Source: Mesoplasma coleopterae (GTDB lineage Bacteria > Bacillota_I > Bacilli_A > Mycoplasmatales > Mycoplasmataceae). From it: a stretch of 64,000 nucleotides of DNA. Of the stretch, positions 21,442 to 33,155 are shown piece after piece (the first letter of the stretch is position 1; every line of letters begins with the position of its first letter). The stretch spans positions 558,001 through 622,000 of the forward strand of contig NZ_CP024968.1 in assembly GCF_002804245.1 (NCBI RefSeq). The letters are read 5' to 3'. A program made the translations under genes and the position numbers. The notes under the pieces are model-generated. The model was not told the DNA's origin. It searched no databases and saw only the letters and a program-made list of their open reading frames with translations.

Positions 21442-22395
21442 TTAATTACTAATTTTCAATTTTTCATATGCCAATTTTGCTATCATTGCTGCATTATCTG
21501 TACAATATTCCATCTTTGGAACAAATGTGTTTGATATATTATATTTTTTTCCTAATGACATTATTATGTTTCTAATTTCACTATTAGCACTAACACCACC
21601 AGCTACTGTTAATGTTTTTGGCTTAAATTGAATAATTGCTTTTTCTAGTTTTTTCTCAACTATTTTTGTTGCTGCATATTGAAAACTAGCAGCAATATCT
21701 GCGACTGGTATTTCTTCACCTTTTTGAGTTAAATTATGAATAATATTAATAACTGCTGTTTTTAAGCCTGAATATGAAAAGTCATAACTATCATCATTTT
21801 TAGATATAGGAAATATAAAAGCTTCTTTATTTCCTTTTTGAGCCAATTTGTCAATTTTTGGTCCACCAGGATAGCCTAATCCCATTACTCTAGCTACCTT
21901 GTCATAACATTCACCAATAGCATCATCAAGAGTTGCACCTATCACCTCAAATTCATTAGGTGAGTTAACGATTTCAATTTGCGTATGTCCTCCACTAACA
22001 ACCATAGCTAGTACTGGATAAACAAACTCATTTTCAATTGAAGCTCCATAAATATGTCCTTCAATATGATGTAATGGCATTAATGGTTTATCAATATAAC
22101 TAGCGATAGTTTCAGCAACTAATTTACCTATGATTAAAGAACCTATTAAACCAGGTTTTTCAGTATATGCAACATGATCAATTTCTTCAATTTTTGTATT
22201 TGAAGATTCAAGTGCAGATTTGATTACTCAAGATATATTTTCCAAATGTAATCTTGCAGCTAATTCAGGTACAACACCACCAAAATTAACATGTTGTTCA
22301 ATTTGAGAAGAAATAATATTAGTTAATATTGTTCCATCTTTAATAACTGAAATTGAAAATTCATCACAACTTGATTCAATAGCTAATATTTTCAT
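21442..22395 (-). CDS. tsaD: tRNA N6-threonylcarbamoyladenosine (t6A37) transferase catalytic subunit
   Basis: 317 aa Kae1/TsaD. It transfers threonylcarbamoyl from the adenylate made by TsaC to A37 of ANN-decoding tRNAs, working with TsaB and TsaE (both encoded at 29310-30297). Motifs: [10 protein letters not shown] at the N-terminus, metal ligands in [34 protein letters not shown], and [15 protein letters not shown] at 22395 follows AAGGAGAAAACA. Two TGA Trp codons. Follows the PH-domain gene by 10 nt; likely a two-gene unit. Confidence 0.97.
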
Positions 22396-22405
22396 TGTTT
22401 TCTCC

Positions 22406-22810
22406 TTATAACGATTTAATAAATTCTTCATACATTTTTGAAATGTTATAACCAAATTTTTGTGCATCTTGTGTATGTAAATAGTCAATTTTAAAGATAT
22501 TTCCGTTTTTGAAAATCATAGTTAGATCTGCAATATCACCAAGTACACCTAATTTTACATCTTCTATTTGTTCTAAGCCATATTGTTTAATTTGACTTGC
22601 TGTTTGAATAAACTTGCTTATTGTAAATAGTCTTTTGTTTGTTAGTAAAACCATATGTGCAAAAGCATTTATTTCTCCCACAATAATATCTATAACGAAT
22701 TCATCAGATAAAAAATATTTTTCAACTTCATGAAATTCTTTTTTATTTATTAATTCATATTTATCAAAATTGTAAATTCCTAATTTACTTAAGTATTCTT
22801 TGTTGTCCAT
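22406..22810 (-). CDS. Small protein with bacterial PH-like domain
   Basis: 134 aa, soluble. After a 30-residue N-terminal part come strands [48 protein letters not shown] and [10 protein letters not shown], then a C-terminal helix. The V-L-L-T-N-K-R-L motif is the hallmark of bacterial PH/YvbH-type domains. Function unknown; it precedes tsaD by 10 nt, probably by shared transcription rather than function. No TGA codon. Fold assignment is by pattern only. Confidence 0.75.
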   Translation of the reverse strand: MDNKEYLSKLGIYNFDKYELINKKEFHEVEKYFLSDEFVIDIIVGEINAFAHMVLLTNKRLFTISKFIQTASQIKQYGLEQIEDVKLGVLGDIADLTMIFKNGNIFKIDYLHTQDAQKFGYNISKMYEEFIKSL

Positions 22811-22825
22811 AAATAGATTATAACA

Positions 22826-22855
22826 AATAAAAAAACCACATTATATGTGGTCTAT
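22826..22855 (-). terminator. Terminator after the DHH phosphoesterase gene
   Basis: ACCACAT/ATGTGGT stem, short loop, then TTTTTTT on the minus strand; directly follows the stop codon at 22852. Confidence 0.75.
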
Positions 22856-23796
22856 TCATTATCAATTATTATTTGATTTGCATCTTCAACAATTTGCATT
22901 GCTTCATCTAAGTTGTTAATGATTGCTCCAGCAGCCATTTTGTGACCACCTCCACCTCATTTAACAGCTAATTCATTAACAGCAATACCATTTGAACGGA
23001 ATTCAACTCTTCATTTTCCGTCCTCTCTGATTGAGAAAGTAATTCAAATGTCAATTCCTTCAATATCTTTTAATAAGTTTGAAAATTTACCATTTTCATC
23101 ATAACTTAAATTATATTTTTTCATTAACTCATCAGTTAAGATAACATATCCAACTTTATGATCAGTTACTTTAGCTGATGCTATTAACTCTGATTGTAAA
23201 GCTAAAACCGGGAATGAACGTTTGTACATTGTTTTATACATTTCAAAAACATCAAAACCAGTTTCAATTAATCTAGCACATACTTCAAAAGTTCTCGGTG
23301 TTATTCCCCCAAATAAAAATCTTCCACTATCAGTACAAATACCATGATAAATTACTCTAGCTGCAACTGGTGTTATTTCTCAGTTATTATTAACAGCTAA
23401 ATCTCCAACCATTTCACTTGCACTTGTATAATTTACATCAACTCATGATAGATCTCCATATGGTGTTGCATCTGGGTGGTGATCAATTTTTAGTAAAAAT
23501 GCACCCTTATCATAATTTTGATTATCAATTCTTTCAACATTACCACAATCAGTAACAATTACTAATGCGTCCTTAAATATTGCTTCGTCTGTAAAAACAT
23601 CAGGTGTTCCAGCATGTTTTAAATATCCAATTTCTTCACCAAATGCATAAACTTCCTTATTTGGGTAATTTGTTTTAATTAATTCTTTTAATCCTAATTG
23701 TGAACCATAAGCATCTCCATCTGGAACAATATGTCTTAAAATAATTATCTTGTCATATTTTTCAATAACTTCTTTTATTTGTTTATAAATTGTCAT
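22852..23796 (-). CDS. DHH-family phosphoesterase (NrnA/MgpA-like nanoRNase / pAp phosphatase)
   Basis: 314 aa DHH-DHHA1 protein. Motif I HIVPDGDAYGSQLG, motif II VTDCGN, motif III KIDHHPDA, a further acidic motif GICTDSGRF, and the DHHA1 glycine motif KWGGGGHKMAAGA at the C-terminus. Members degrade 2-5-nt RNAs and 3'-phosphoadenosine-5'-phosphate using Mn2+. The exact activity (NrnA-type versus c-di-AMP-type) cannot be fixed, but the lack of extra N-terminal domains excludes a GdpP. Four TGA Trp codons. Monocistronic with terminator. Confidence 0.92.
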
Positions 23797-23858
23797 AAAT
23801 CTCCTTTTATATTATTAATATTTTACCAACTATTTGATAGAACATTTTATTTTACAAC

Positions 23859-23886
23859 AAAAAAAGCAATCCCTTACGGAATTACT
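23859..23886 (-). terminator. Terminator of the 23913-25598 gene
   Basis: On the minus strand AGTAATTCC GTAA GGGATTGCT with wobble pairs gives a 9-bp stem followed by TTTTTTT. Confidence 0.8.
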
Positions 23887-23912
23887 AATTTTTATTAATA
23901 TTAAAGAGCTAA

Positions 23913-25598
23913 TTATTTAGCTGCTTTTGTAGATTTTGTAGATTTTTTTGTTTTTGCAATTTTTAATGCATCTGCTTCAACTGCTTTACGTAATTCTCTA
24001 GCCATGTTTGGTGAAATTAAGTTGTTGATTAAGAAACTTGAAATTGATAAGTAAATTCAGAATCCAACTAAAGTAACTCCATTAATTGCTGAGAAAATGC
24101 TTTGTAAGCTATGTCCATCTGGTCCATATAAAGCCATAAAGTTTGAAACAGTAGCGATAGTTCATGCGATCATTGGTAAAATGATTCCATCAACTAATAA
24201 TTTTTTAGATAATGTTTTGTGTTGTTTAAAGCTATCTACTAATGTAGCAATTACATAGAATATTAAACTTGTTGATAATACTAAGTAAGCTACTGCTGAG
24301 AATCAAACTCAAATTTGAGATGATGATCCTGGAGCAACGATGTTAACTTTTGATACACCAACAATTCCTGCTGAAATTGTAATGAAAGTTAATACGTATA
24401 ATGAGTAGAAAATAATAGCTGGTTTAACTAAAATATTTTTGATGTTTTTGTATTGTTCATTTCTGAAGATCATTAATGAATGAGCAATAATAGTTAAAAT
24501 TACTCAAGAAACGAAGAATGTAGCTGCTACAGCTAATGTTCTTACATCACCTGTTAAATTAGAAACTAATCCATTAATTAATCCACCAACAAATGCTGAA
24601 ATAATAACTGCTGGTATAAACATTGCAACTAAGAAGAAGTTGAATTTGAAGATTTCTAGACTATAAATTTTTCATCCTAAATTGTTATCGGCTTTATCTT
24701 GTAATGCTTTGTGATAAGCAATTGAGTATTTTGAACCTGTTGCACAGTATTCATATCCACGTTTTAAGTCGAAGAATAATTCATCTCCACGACCATTGAT
24801 TGAACGTCTTCTTTCTTTTTCATACATTTCTTTGATTGATTCTGTAACAACTTTTGCTGCTTCAGCAAAAACTGTTAAGTCTCCTTCTTTGATAAGTACT
24901 GAACAAATTTCATCCATCATAATGTTTAAGAATTCTGGTTTGAAGGCCAATCCTGAATATGCTGCATAATCAGCTTTAACTGCATCAAAGTTTCCTTCTG
25001 CTAATTTAACTTGTAATCCTTCAGTAAATGAAATTGTTTTTTGGTAGTTGTATAAAACGTTTGACTGACGGTTTTTCATGTATGATTTCATTCCAATAAC
25101 TGTTCCAAATAATAATTGTTTTGTTAATGGTACGAACATTGCAAATACTCCCCCAACTAAAATCATTTTGAATGGATCCAATAATGTTTTTAGTAATGAG
25201 TTAGCCGCCATAAATCCGTTTAATGTATAATTCCCACCGTTTGCGTTAGCAGCATTAATAAGAATTTTAACAAATTCTACATTTGTAGCTCCCCCAAGTG
25301 TAAATGCACTTGAAGTTAAGAATGCATCTTTTGTGCCTGGCCCTACTGGAACCATAACTAAAAGATCTTTAGCTTGTAATGTTGATCCTGCTGCTTTTAA
25401 CATATCGTCAATAGCAGTTGAGCCTGTAATTCCTGCTACAGCTAACAATTCATCTAAAGTTTTGTTTCAGTTTGTACCTGATCCTAATTGAACTGCACCA
25501 ATGTTGTAAATAGCAACTGAATCAATTCAAGCTGAGTAACCAAAGTAAATAACTGCAACAACTAGTAATAAAATAACTAATCTAACTGTTTTTCTCAT
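23913..25598 (-). CDS. Large polytopic membrane protein of unknown function
   Basis: 561 aa. N-terminal TM segment (VRLVILLLVVAVIYFGYS), an exposed domain of about 130 residues rich in small residues, then a TM (MILVGGVFAMFVPL), a cytoplasmic charged domain (about 190-300, with EKERRRSINGRGDELFF), and six more TM segments. It ends in a Lys/Ala-rich tail (KTKKSTKSTKAAK) common in mollicute membrane proteins. No catalytic motif recognised. TGA Trp codons occur in the first segment and throughout the C-terminal half, so the standard code shows only a 258-aa piece. Single gene with its own terminator; TTGACA and TATTTT at 18-bp spacing in the leuS terminator region may be its promoter. Confidence 0.85.
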
Positions 25599-25633
25599 TT
25601 TCTCTATTCCTTTCTTTTAACCAAAATATTATA

Positions 25634-25667
25634 ACAAAAAAATCAGTGTCAATACTGATTTTTTGTT
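25634..25667 (-). terminator. Terminator of leuS
   Basis: AAAAAATCAGT/ACTGATTTTTT 11-bp stem with a 6-nt loop, 12 nt after the leuS stop; symmetric. The descending arm contains TTGACA, a possible -35 for the next gene. Confidence 0.85.
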
Positions 25668-25678
25668 TTTTTGCACCC

Positions 25679-28084
25679 TTATTTAATTACAATGTTAACA
25701 ATTCTATCAACAACAGCAATCTCATTAATAATTTCTTTATCCTTAATATAGCTAATAATATTCTCGTGTTTCTTAGCTAATTCTAATAATTTATCTTTAA
25801 TAGTTCCTTTTTCTACTTCAATAGTAGCTCTTAATTTACCATTAATTTGTAAAGCAATAACAACTGTGTTTGAAACTAATTTACTTGGATCAAAGACTGG
25901 TCAAGCTTGTTTTGTAATTGAAGGAGCATGTCCTAGTTTTTCTCATAATTCTTCTCCAATGAATGGAGCATAAATACTTAGCATTTTTACAAACCCTTCA
26001 ATGTAAGGACGATATACTGGTCCTTCATGTTTATAAACTGCATTAACAAATATCATTAATTGTGATATTGCTGTATTAAATTTTAATGATTCAATCATTT
26101 CACTTACATTTTTAACTACATCATTATAAACAAAGTCTAATTTAGTATCATTTACATCAGTTAGTTCAGTAGAAACAACCATTCTATAAGCTCTATGAAT
26201 TCATTTTAAAGCAGAATCTAAACCATCTTCACTTCATGGTAAAGAAGCATCTAATGGCCCCATGAACATTTCATATAATCTTAAACTATCAGCACCATGT
26301 GTTGAAACAATATCATCAGGATTAATTACATTTCCTCATGACTTAGACATTTTTCTACCATCTGGTCCTAAAATCATTCCTTGATTGAATAATTGTTTAA
26401 ATGGTTCTTTAACTGAAGTAATTCCTAGATCATATAATACATAGTTTCAAAATCTTGCATATAGCAAATGACCAACTGCATGTTCTTGTCCACCAACATA
26501 TAAATCAACTGGCATTCATTTTTCAAAACGTTTTTTAGCTTCTGCACTATCAATGTCAATAAATTCATTTTCTCCATCAGCTAAGATATAAGCTAAGTAA
26601 TATCAACTTGATCCTGCAGATTGAGGCATTGTATTTGTTTCTCTTCTGTATTTAACACCATTAATTTCTACATTAACTCATTCTTCAACATTAGCTAATG
26701 GTGATTCTCCAGTACCACTTGGTTTAATGTTTGTAATTCTTGGTAGTTCTACTGGTAAATCTTCAATTAAAGTAATTTCTTGGTTTGGTTCATATAAGAC
26801 TGGGAATGGTTCACCATAAAATCTTTGACGTGAGAATAATCAGTCTCTTAGTTTATAGTTTGTTTGTTCTCTTCCTCAACCTTGTTCAACAGCAATTTTT
26901 GTCATAGTTTCAATAGCTTGTTTTTTATCCATTCCATTTAGAATGTCTGAGTTGATAATTTTACCTTCTCCAACAAAAGCTTTTTCATCAGTTTTGCTTT
27001 CAATGACAAATTTTTTCTCTAAGTTAAATTTAGTTGCAAACTCTCAATCTCTTTTATCATGAGCAGGCACAGCCATAACAGCACCAGTTCCATAGTTGGC
27101 TAATACATAATCACTTACTCATACTTGAACTAACTCACCAGTGTGAGGATTAATTGCATAACTTCCAGTGAATACTCCAGTTTTTGGTTTTGATTCATCT
27201 TTACGATCAATCTCTGATTTGTTTTTTGCTAGTTCAATATAAGTTTGAACTTCACTTAATTGTTCAGCAGTTGTAATATTTAATACTTGTTCATGTTCTG
27301 GAGCTAAAACAATATAACTAACTCCATAAATAGTATCTATTCTGGTAGTGAAGACAGGAACTTTAATATCATTAACTAAAAAGTCTAATTCAACACCAGT
27401 TGATTTACCAATTCAATTTCTTTGTAAATCTTTAATTGAACTATTTCATTCTAGTTCATCTAATCCTTCTAATAAACGATCAGCATATTCTGTAATTTTT
27501 AAAACTCATTGACGCATTTTACGTTTAGTTACTGGATGTTCTCCACGTTCACTAACCATTAATCCATCTTTTTCAATAATTTCATCATTAGCTAGAACAG
27601 TTCCTAATTCTTGACATCAGTTAACTTCAACATCACGATTTTCTGCTAAACCTTTTTTATACAGTTGATTAAATATTCATTGAGTTATTTTGTAGTAGTT
27701 TGGGTTAGCTGTTGAAATTTCTTTATCAAAGTCATAACTAAATCCCATCATTTTTAATTGGCGTTTAAATGTTTTAATATTTTCTAAAGTGAAATCAATT
27801 GGATCATTACCTGTTTTTAATGCATATTGTTCTGCTGGTAATCCAAAGGCATCTCAACCCATTGGATGTAAAACATCATATCCATTCATTCTTTTATAAC
27901 GAGAAAAAACATCAGTTGCAGTATATCCTTTAACGTGACCAACATGAATACCTGCTCCACTTGGGTATGGGAACATATCTAATACATATGATTTTTTATC
28001 TGATGTATTAGTTGTTTTGTTTGTATTATTTTCTTCTCAATATTTTTTTCATTTCTTTTCGATCGCTTTATGTGAAAATTCCAT
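25679..28084 (-). CDS. leuS: Leucyl-tRNA synthetase
   Basis: 801 aa class Ia synthetase. HIGH motif in [15 protein letters not shown] (about residue 45), zinc/CP1 editing region with [12 protein letters not shown] and [16 protein letters not shown], leucine-specific [13 protein letters not shown], and KMSKSWGNVINPD (KMSKS). C-terminal anticodon and tail domains end RIVNIVIK. Full length with many TGA Trp codons. SD AAGGAG before ATG at 28084. Monocistronic, followed by a strong terminator. Confidence 0.98.
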
Positions 28085-28138
28085 TTTAAACTCCTTATAA
28101 ATATAAACTATTATTAATTTTACTATTTTTTAAAAAAT

Positions 28139-28170
28139 AAAAAAAGTAATAATCAAATGATTATTACTTG
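28139..28170 (-). terminator. Terminator of tRNA-Ile
   Basis: AAGTAATAATCA/TGATTATTACTT 12-bp stem, 2-nt central gap, then TTTTTTT on the minus strand, 12 nt after the tRNA. Confidence 0.85.
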
Positions 28171-28180
28171 TGATATCTAA

Positions 28181-28257
28181 TGGTCGGAATAATTGGACTT
28201 GAACCAACGACCTCTCCGTTATCAGCGGAGTGCTCTAACCAGCTGAGCTATATTCCG
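28181..28257 (-). tRNA. tRNA-Ile (anticodon GAT)
   Basis: 77 nt, acceptor CGGAATA/TATTCCG, discriminator A, encoded CCA; anticodon loop CTGATAA reads AUC/AUU. Confidence 0.96.
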
Positions 28258-28317
28258 AAAACAAAAATATTGTATTATTTTTACAATATTAAGTCAATAG
28301 AAAAGTGAATAAAAAAA

Positions 28318-28346
28318 TAAAAAAAGACAGCACTGACTGTCTTTTC
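28318..28346 (-). terminator. Terminator of rplM-rpsI
   Basis: AAAAGACAG/CTGTCTTTT stem with a 6-nt loop and a T-run on the minus strand, about 25 nt after rpsI. Confidence 0.85.
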
Positions 28347-28370
28347 ATATATTTTGCTGAAAATATATAA

Positions 28371-28766
28371 TTAACGTTTTGAGTATTGAGGTGCTCTACG
28401 TGCTCCACGAAGACCGTATTTTTTACGTTCTTTAATACGTGCATCACGTGTTAGTAACCCAACAGCTCTTAACCCTTTACGGTAATCTTCACTAGCAACT
28501 AATAATGCTCTAGCAATTCCTAAACGAGTTGCTCCAGCTTGACCAGTAAATCCTCCACCTTTAACTGTAACAGTGATATCAAAATCTTTTTCTGTTCCAG
28601 TTGCTACAAGTGGTTGTTCTAAGTCTTGAACTAATGTTGGATATGGGAAGAATTCTAATGCAGGAACACCATTAACAATGATGTTTCCTTTTCCAGGAGT
28701 TAAGATAACTTGAGCTACAGAAGTTTTTCTTCTTCCAGTTCCTCTATAAATAACTTTTTCTGCCAT
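28371..28766 (-). CDS. rpsI: 30S ribosomal protein S9
   Basis: 131 aa uS9, located at the small-subunit head, with the C-terminal tail reaching the P-site tRNA. Diagnostic sequences are [33 protein letters not shown], and the C-terminal [18 protein letters not shown]. Start and rplM stop overlap as TAATG, so the two are translationally coupled. No TGA codons. Classic rplM-rpsI pair. Confidence 0.99.
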   Translation of the reverse strand: MAEKVIYRGTGRRKTSVAQVILTPGKGNIIVNGVPALEFFPYPTLVQDLEQPLVATGTEKDFDITVTVKGGGFTGQAGATRLGIARALLVASEDYRKGLRAVGLLTRDARIKERKKYGLRGARRAPQYSKR

Positions 28767-29218
28767 TATTTGTTATCTCCTTTTTTTACGAATGTTAAAA
28801 CTTCTGGTTTTTGAGCTGCGTAAGGGTGGTTTTCACCAACAAATACGTGTAATGCTCTAAATTGATTTCTTCCTTGTACATTTTTTGGTAACATCAAACG
28901 AATTGAACGTTCTAAAATTTTAGTTGCATCTAATTCTCTTTGAACTGCTACAGTTCTTCTTCTTAGTCCACCTGGGTGCATTGAGTGGTGGTAGTATGTT
29001 TTATCTGATTCTTTTTTACCAGTAAATAATACTTTCTCAGCGTTAATGATGATAACGTGATCACCATTGTTCATGTGAGGTGTGAAGTCAACTTTATGTT
29101 TACCTCTTAAGATTCTAGCTACTTCTGTAGATAATCTCCCCACATTTTGTCCTGCTGCATCAACAATATATCAATTTTTTTTGATATCTTTTGCAGCAAT
29201 TAATGTTGTTTGTTTCAT
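28766..29218 (-). CDS. rplM: 50S ribosomal protein L13
   Basis: 150 aa uL13. The start at 29218 gives [24 protein letters not shown]; Trp16 is TGA, so standard-code reading truncates the protein to 125 aa. Typical L13 sequences are [38 protein letters not shown] and [25 protein letters not shown] before the start. First gene of the L13-S9 operon, preceded by a leader of about 80 nt with TATAAT at its upstream end. Confidence 0.99.
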
Positions 29219-29300
29219 GTGCTTTTTCTCCTCTTATTTGACTTGTCCGGGGTCTTATAAATGTAGTAAGCAAAAATATTATAATACATTTGTTTGTAAA
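29219..29300 (-). promoter_or_regulatory. rplM leader, candidate L13 autoregulatory RNA, with TATAAT
   Basis: Reads TATAAT (near 29278-29283), then a leader with GACCCCGGACAAGTC before the SD. Firmicute rplM leaders often bind L13; the short GAC/GTC pairing and C-run are suggestive, but I cannot fold or match the family model here. The -35 is weak. Confidence 0.3.
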
Positions 29301-29309
29301 TTTAAATTC

Positions 29310-29876
29310 CTAAATGAAATTTTTTATATATAAAGGTAAAATTTCTTCAATTTCATCAACTAATCTAAATTTTTTTTCTAATAAGTTAAATGTTTGAATA
29401 TAATCTAAAGATTCATTATCTTTTTTAATTATAAAGTCATTATAAGTTTTTTTAATATCATCTAATTCAGATAAGTTAACAACTGTTTCTTCTATTAAAG
29501 ACTTTTGATTTTCATATACTCCAATATAATATTTATTTCCTCTAGCATCTAATATTGAAATAGCTTGATCATTTGCTGCTTGAAATGCTAATGAATTCAT
29601 TAAATACACTTTGATTTCATTATTTAAAGTTTTTAAAGTTTTAACAATTGTTAAGCCAACCCTAACACCAGTATAACTACCAGGACCATTAGTTAAATAA
29701 AATTCTTGAATATCATTAATTTTTAAATTATTTTTGCTTAATAACTTAGTGATAGTAGATAATGCTATATCACTAACCTTTTTAGTGTCAGGCAATATTA
29801 GACTGTCGATTATCTGATCATCTTTTTTTAGTATTAAAACTAATTTTCAATTACATGTATCTATAAACAATTTCAT
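29310..29876 (-). CDS. tsaB: tRNA t6A biosynthesis scaffold protein
   Basis: 188 aa. The N-terminal start MKLFIDTCNWKLVLILKK is recovered by reading TGA as Trp. The signature TNGPGSYTGVRVG (residues about 60-75) is typical of TsaB, the TsaD paralogue without catalytic residues that holds TsaD and TsaE in the t6A complex. The later part (ILDARGNKYYIGVY) also fits. The gene begins 1 nt after the tsaE stop; the two form an operon, with tsaD elsewhere at 21442-22395. Confidence 0.93.
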
Positions 29877-29877
29877 C

Positions 29878-30297
29878 TTAATAATTTCTTTCTATTTTAA
29901 TTTCTCTGGTGTTTTCATCAATTACCAATATTTCAATTTTTATATTTTTAAATTCATCAAAGTCATAATTTAAATTTGTTCATCATTCAATAATGTTAAT
30001 ATTGTTATCAAATTCTTCTAAAAACATTTCAATATTTGATTGTTTGTCTAATCGATATGCATCCATATGATTTATGACGAAATTATTAGTAGTTTCATAT
30101 TGATTCAAAATATTAAAAGTTGGGGATGTTACATTTTCTTCAACTCCCAATGATTTAATTAATTGCTTTGTTAAAGTTGTTTTACCTGCACCAAGATCAC
30201 CTGTTAATAATAAATAAACTTCACCATTAACGCTTTTTAGTTCATCAGCGATTTTAATGGCTAATTCTTTAGTTTCATTAATGTTTTTAATAATCAT
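29878..30297 (-). CDS. tsaE: tRNA t6A biosynthesis ATPase
   Basis: 139 aa P-loop protein. Walker A LTGDLGAGKTTL (about 36-47), TSPTFNILNQY and HMDAYRL are diagnostic of TsaE (YjeE). It hydrolyses ATP to reset the TsaBDE complex. The start is MIIKNINETKE at 30297, because GAGGTGAT lies 4-5 nt before it; the upstream ATG at 30315 sits on the SD itself. Two consecutive TGA codons (WW) near residue 105 explain the standard-code truncation. Confidence 0.95.
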
Positions 30298-30326
30298 TAA
30301 AATCACCTCTTTCATTATTAAATTAT

Positions 30327-30354
30327 ATAAAAAAATACCTATTAAAGGTATTTA
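30327..30354 (-). terminator. Terminator of mgtA
   Basis: AAATACCT/AGGTATTT 8-bp stem, 5-nt loop, T-run on the minus strand; overlaps the mgtA stop codon. Confidence 0.75.
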
Positions 30355-33009
30355 TAATCATTCTTTAAATTTTTTGATGTATAGTTTTTTAACTAATTGA
30401 GCTAGAAGGATGTAAGTTCCAACAAATCCCAATGCTACAAATATAAATGATCAGTGTGGTGTTGACATTTGAACCAATTGATTAATTGGTGTAAATGGAA
30501 TCAATATAGCAGCTAAACAAATTACAATAGTTGCTATCAACATTGACATTGAACATTTAGATTGTATAAACGGTGTTTTTTCAGTTCTGTATACTTGCAT
30601 TACAGCTGTTTGAGTCATTAATCCAACAACGAATCAAGAAGCATGGAATTGCATTCTTGTATGTTCAGTTTCTGCGCCTCCTTGGAATGCTACTAAATGG
30701 TATCCAAATATTAAAACTAAGAATGTTGATATATCAAATATAGAACTTATAGGTCCATTTATAACTGCGAACCATATTATATTTTTTGTTGTAAACGGTC
30801 TTGGTTTTTGTAAAAACTCTTCATCAACATTATCAAAAACTAGAGCAAACATTACAAAGTCATATAATAAATTTTGCAACAGCAAGTGAAGTGCTAACAT
30901 TGGCTGTTCTTCAGTCAAGAATAGTGCAACAATAACAGAAATAACATTACCAAAGTTTGATGCAACTGTTACTTTAATGTATTTAAGCATATTAGCTAAA
31001 CTTTTACGCCCTTCAATAACAGCATTTTCAATAGCCATTAATGATTCACTTGTTAAGATCATATCAGCTGCATCTTGAGCAATATTTGATGCTTCACTAA
31101 ATGAAATAGCTACATCAGATTCTCTAAGAACTGGAGCATCATTAATTCCATCTCCCATGAAACCAACTACATGCCCTTGCGCTTGTAAAGCTGCAATAAT
31201 TGTTGATTTATGAATTGGTGATAATTTTACGAATACATTAGCTTCAACAACAGCTTTGTGTAATTGTCTATCATCCATAGCTTCAATTTCTGCACCAGAA
31301 AATAATTTAGTTATTTCAAAGTCAACATTTTTACAGATTGCTCTTGTAATAATTTCATTATCACCAGTAAGAACCTTTGTTGAAATTCCTTTTGATGCTA
31401 AATTTTTAATTAATTTTTTTGAGGTTTTTTTAGGTTTATCAAAGAAAGTACCAAATCCATAAAAAATTAGTTCTTCTTCAACGTCTTCGTCATGTAAAAC
31501 ATTATGAGCTATACCGATCACTCGATAACCTTCAATATTTAATTCATGAGTTTTTTTCAAAATCATTTTCTTTAACTTAGCATCTAATTTTTCTATTTTT
31601 CCATTAATAGAAATTCTATTACATACTTTTAAAACTTCTTCTACAGCACCCTTTGTAAAGATTTCTTTATCTTTTTTACTAGTTAAAATCACAGATAAAA
31701 TCTTTCTTTCAAAGTCAAAAGGTATTTCTCATTCTTTGGTATAGTCATCTACATCAGGTTTCTTAATTTTTGATGATAAAACAGCACTATCAATAGGATT
31801 TTGAAATCCTGATTGGAAATAACTATTTAAATATAAAACATTTTCTAAAAATTCTGATTTTTCACCATTAACTCCGGTTACTTTATTTAAACTAATTTCA
31901 CCACTTGTAATAGTTCCTGTTTTATCTGTACATAAAATATCAATAGCACCTATGTTTTGTACTGAATTTAAATTCTTAACAATCATTTCACCATTTTTTT
32001 CAATTTGTTTGTATCCTCTTGTTAAGTTTGAAGTTACAATAATTGGTAGCATTTCTGGTGTTATACCTACAGCAATAGCAATAGTAAACATTGCACCTTT
32101 AACTCAATCTCCTTGTTGTAAACCTGAGATTAATAAAACAACAGGAATTACAGCAACCATAAAGGCAATTAAGTATAATGTGATTCTTTTAATTCCCTTT
32201 TCAAATGAAGAGCTTTTTCTTTTTTCTTTAACTTTGTTATCAATTAATGAGAAATAGGTATTTTGTCCAGTTGCAACAACAATTGCCAATCCACTTCCAG
32301 ACATTACTTCTGTTCCCATGTAACCTATATTTTCATAACTTAAGTGAGATTCAAATTCTTTATCATGTAAATCTTTTTTTTGTACTGGGAAACTTTCACC
32401 AGTTAAAGATGATTGGTTAACATATAAATTATTTGATCAAATAATTCTAACGTCAGCTGGAATAATATCTCCGTTTACTAAATAGATAACATCTCCTGGA
32501 ACTAACTCATCATTTTCAATAACTTCGGCTTCTTTAATCATTCTAATTGAATTAGCGTTATCTACTGATTTATAGTTGTATGAAATATTTCTTATAACTT
32601 TTGATGTTTTTTTATTCTCAGTTATCATTCTTTTAATAACTAAATGAGATCTAATTTCTTGAATGAATGCCATTGTTCCACTAGCTAAAATCATAATTAG
32701 CACAATAATAGCAGCTACAAGTGAAAATGTATTTGGATCACTAACATATTCATAAAAGTTAAATGCATCAATCACCATTAAAATAACATTAAATGGTGAA
32801 AAAAATGATTTAGCAAATACAAGGAAGACATTAAATCTTGCTGGTTTTAATTCTTTCCCACCGAATTTTTCTCTATTTATTTCAACTTGTTCGTCGTTTA
32901 AACCAAAACTATTTATTTCAAATTGTTTTAGTAATTTATTATTATCAGAGTCTACGTAATTGATTAATTCAATTTTTGTATTATTGTTTAATTTCTTTAG
33001 TCTTTTCAT
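30352..33009 (-). CDS. mgtA: P-type Mg2+ ATPase (MgtA-like)
   Basis: 885 aa P3B-type ATPase that imports Mg2+ across the membrane. N-terminal cytoplasmic region with FGLNDEQVEINREKFGGKEL, TM pairs, actuator motif QSSLTGES, phosphorylation site D362-K-T-G-T, hinge GDGINDAPVLRESDVAI, then six C-terminal TM segments ending KKFKEWL. The length agrees with MgtA/MgtB rather than Ca2+ pumps. Six or more TGA Trp codons. SD AAAAGGAAAATTT. A 26-codon ORF with a strong SD lies 38 nt upstream in the leader, reminiscent of leader-peptide control of mgtA in enterobacteria (that mechanism is inferred). Confidence 0.93.
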
Positions 33010-33047
33010 AAATTTTCCTTTTCTATGAATGCCTAAATACTAAAATT

Positions 33048-33128
33048 TTAACGATTAAAAATTAGTGATTTAAAAGCACTCTCAATAAAATTTAATCCAT
33101 TAAATAAACTCTGGGATGGAATACTCAT
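33048..33128 (-). CDS. 26-aa leader ORF upstream of mgtA
   Basis: MSIPSQSLFNGLNFIESAFKSLIFNR, with a near-ideal SD (GAAAGAGGTGAT) 4 nt before ATG. It begins about 21 nt after the expected transcription start and ends 38 nt before mgtA. Product amphipathic, with two Phe/Leu/Ile patches. Nothing else fills the 146-nt leader. Either a true small protein or a regulatory leader peptide. Confidence 0.55.
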   Translation of the reverse strand: MSIPSQSLFNGLNFIESAFKSLIFNR

Positions 33129-33155
33129 AAAATCACCTCTTTCATTTTCTTTTAG

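Noticed and set aside
30299-33146. 18-nt sequence AAAATCACCTCTTTCATT present both before tsaE (30299-30316) and before the mgtA leader ORF (33129-33146)
   Set aside because: Its complement contains GAAAGAGGTGAT, an extended match to the anti-SD of 16S rRNA; shared ribosome-binding sites explain the repeat without duplication.
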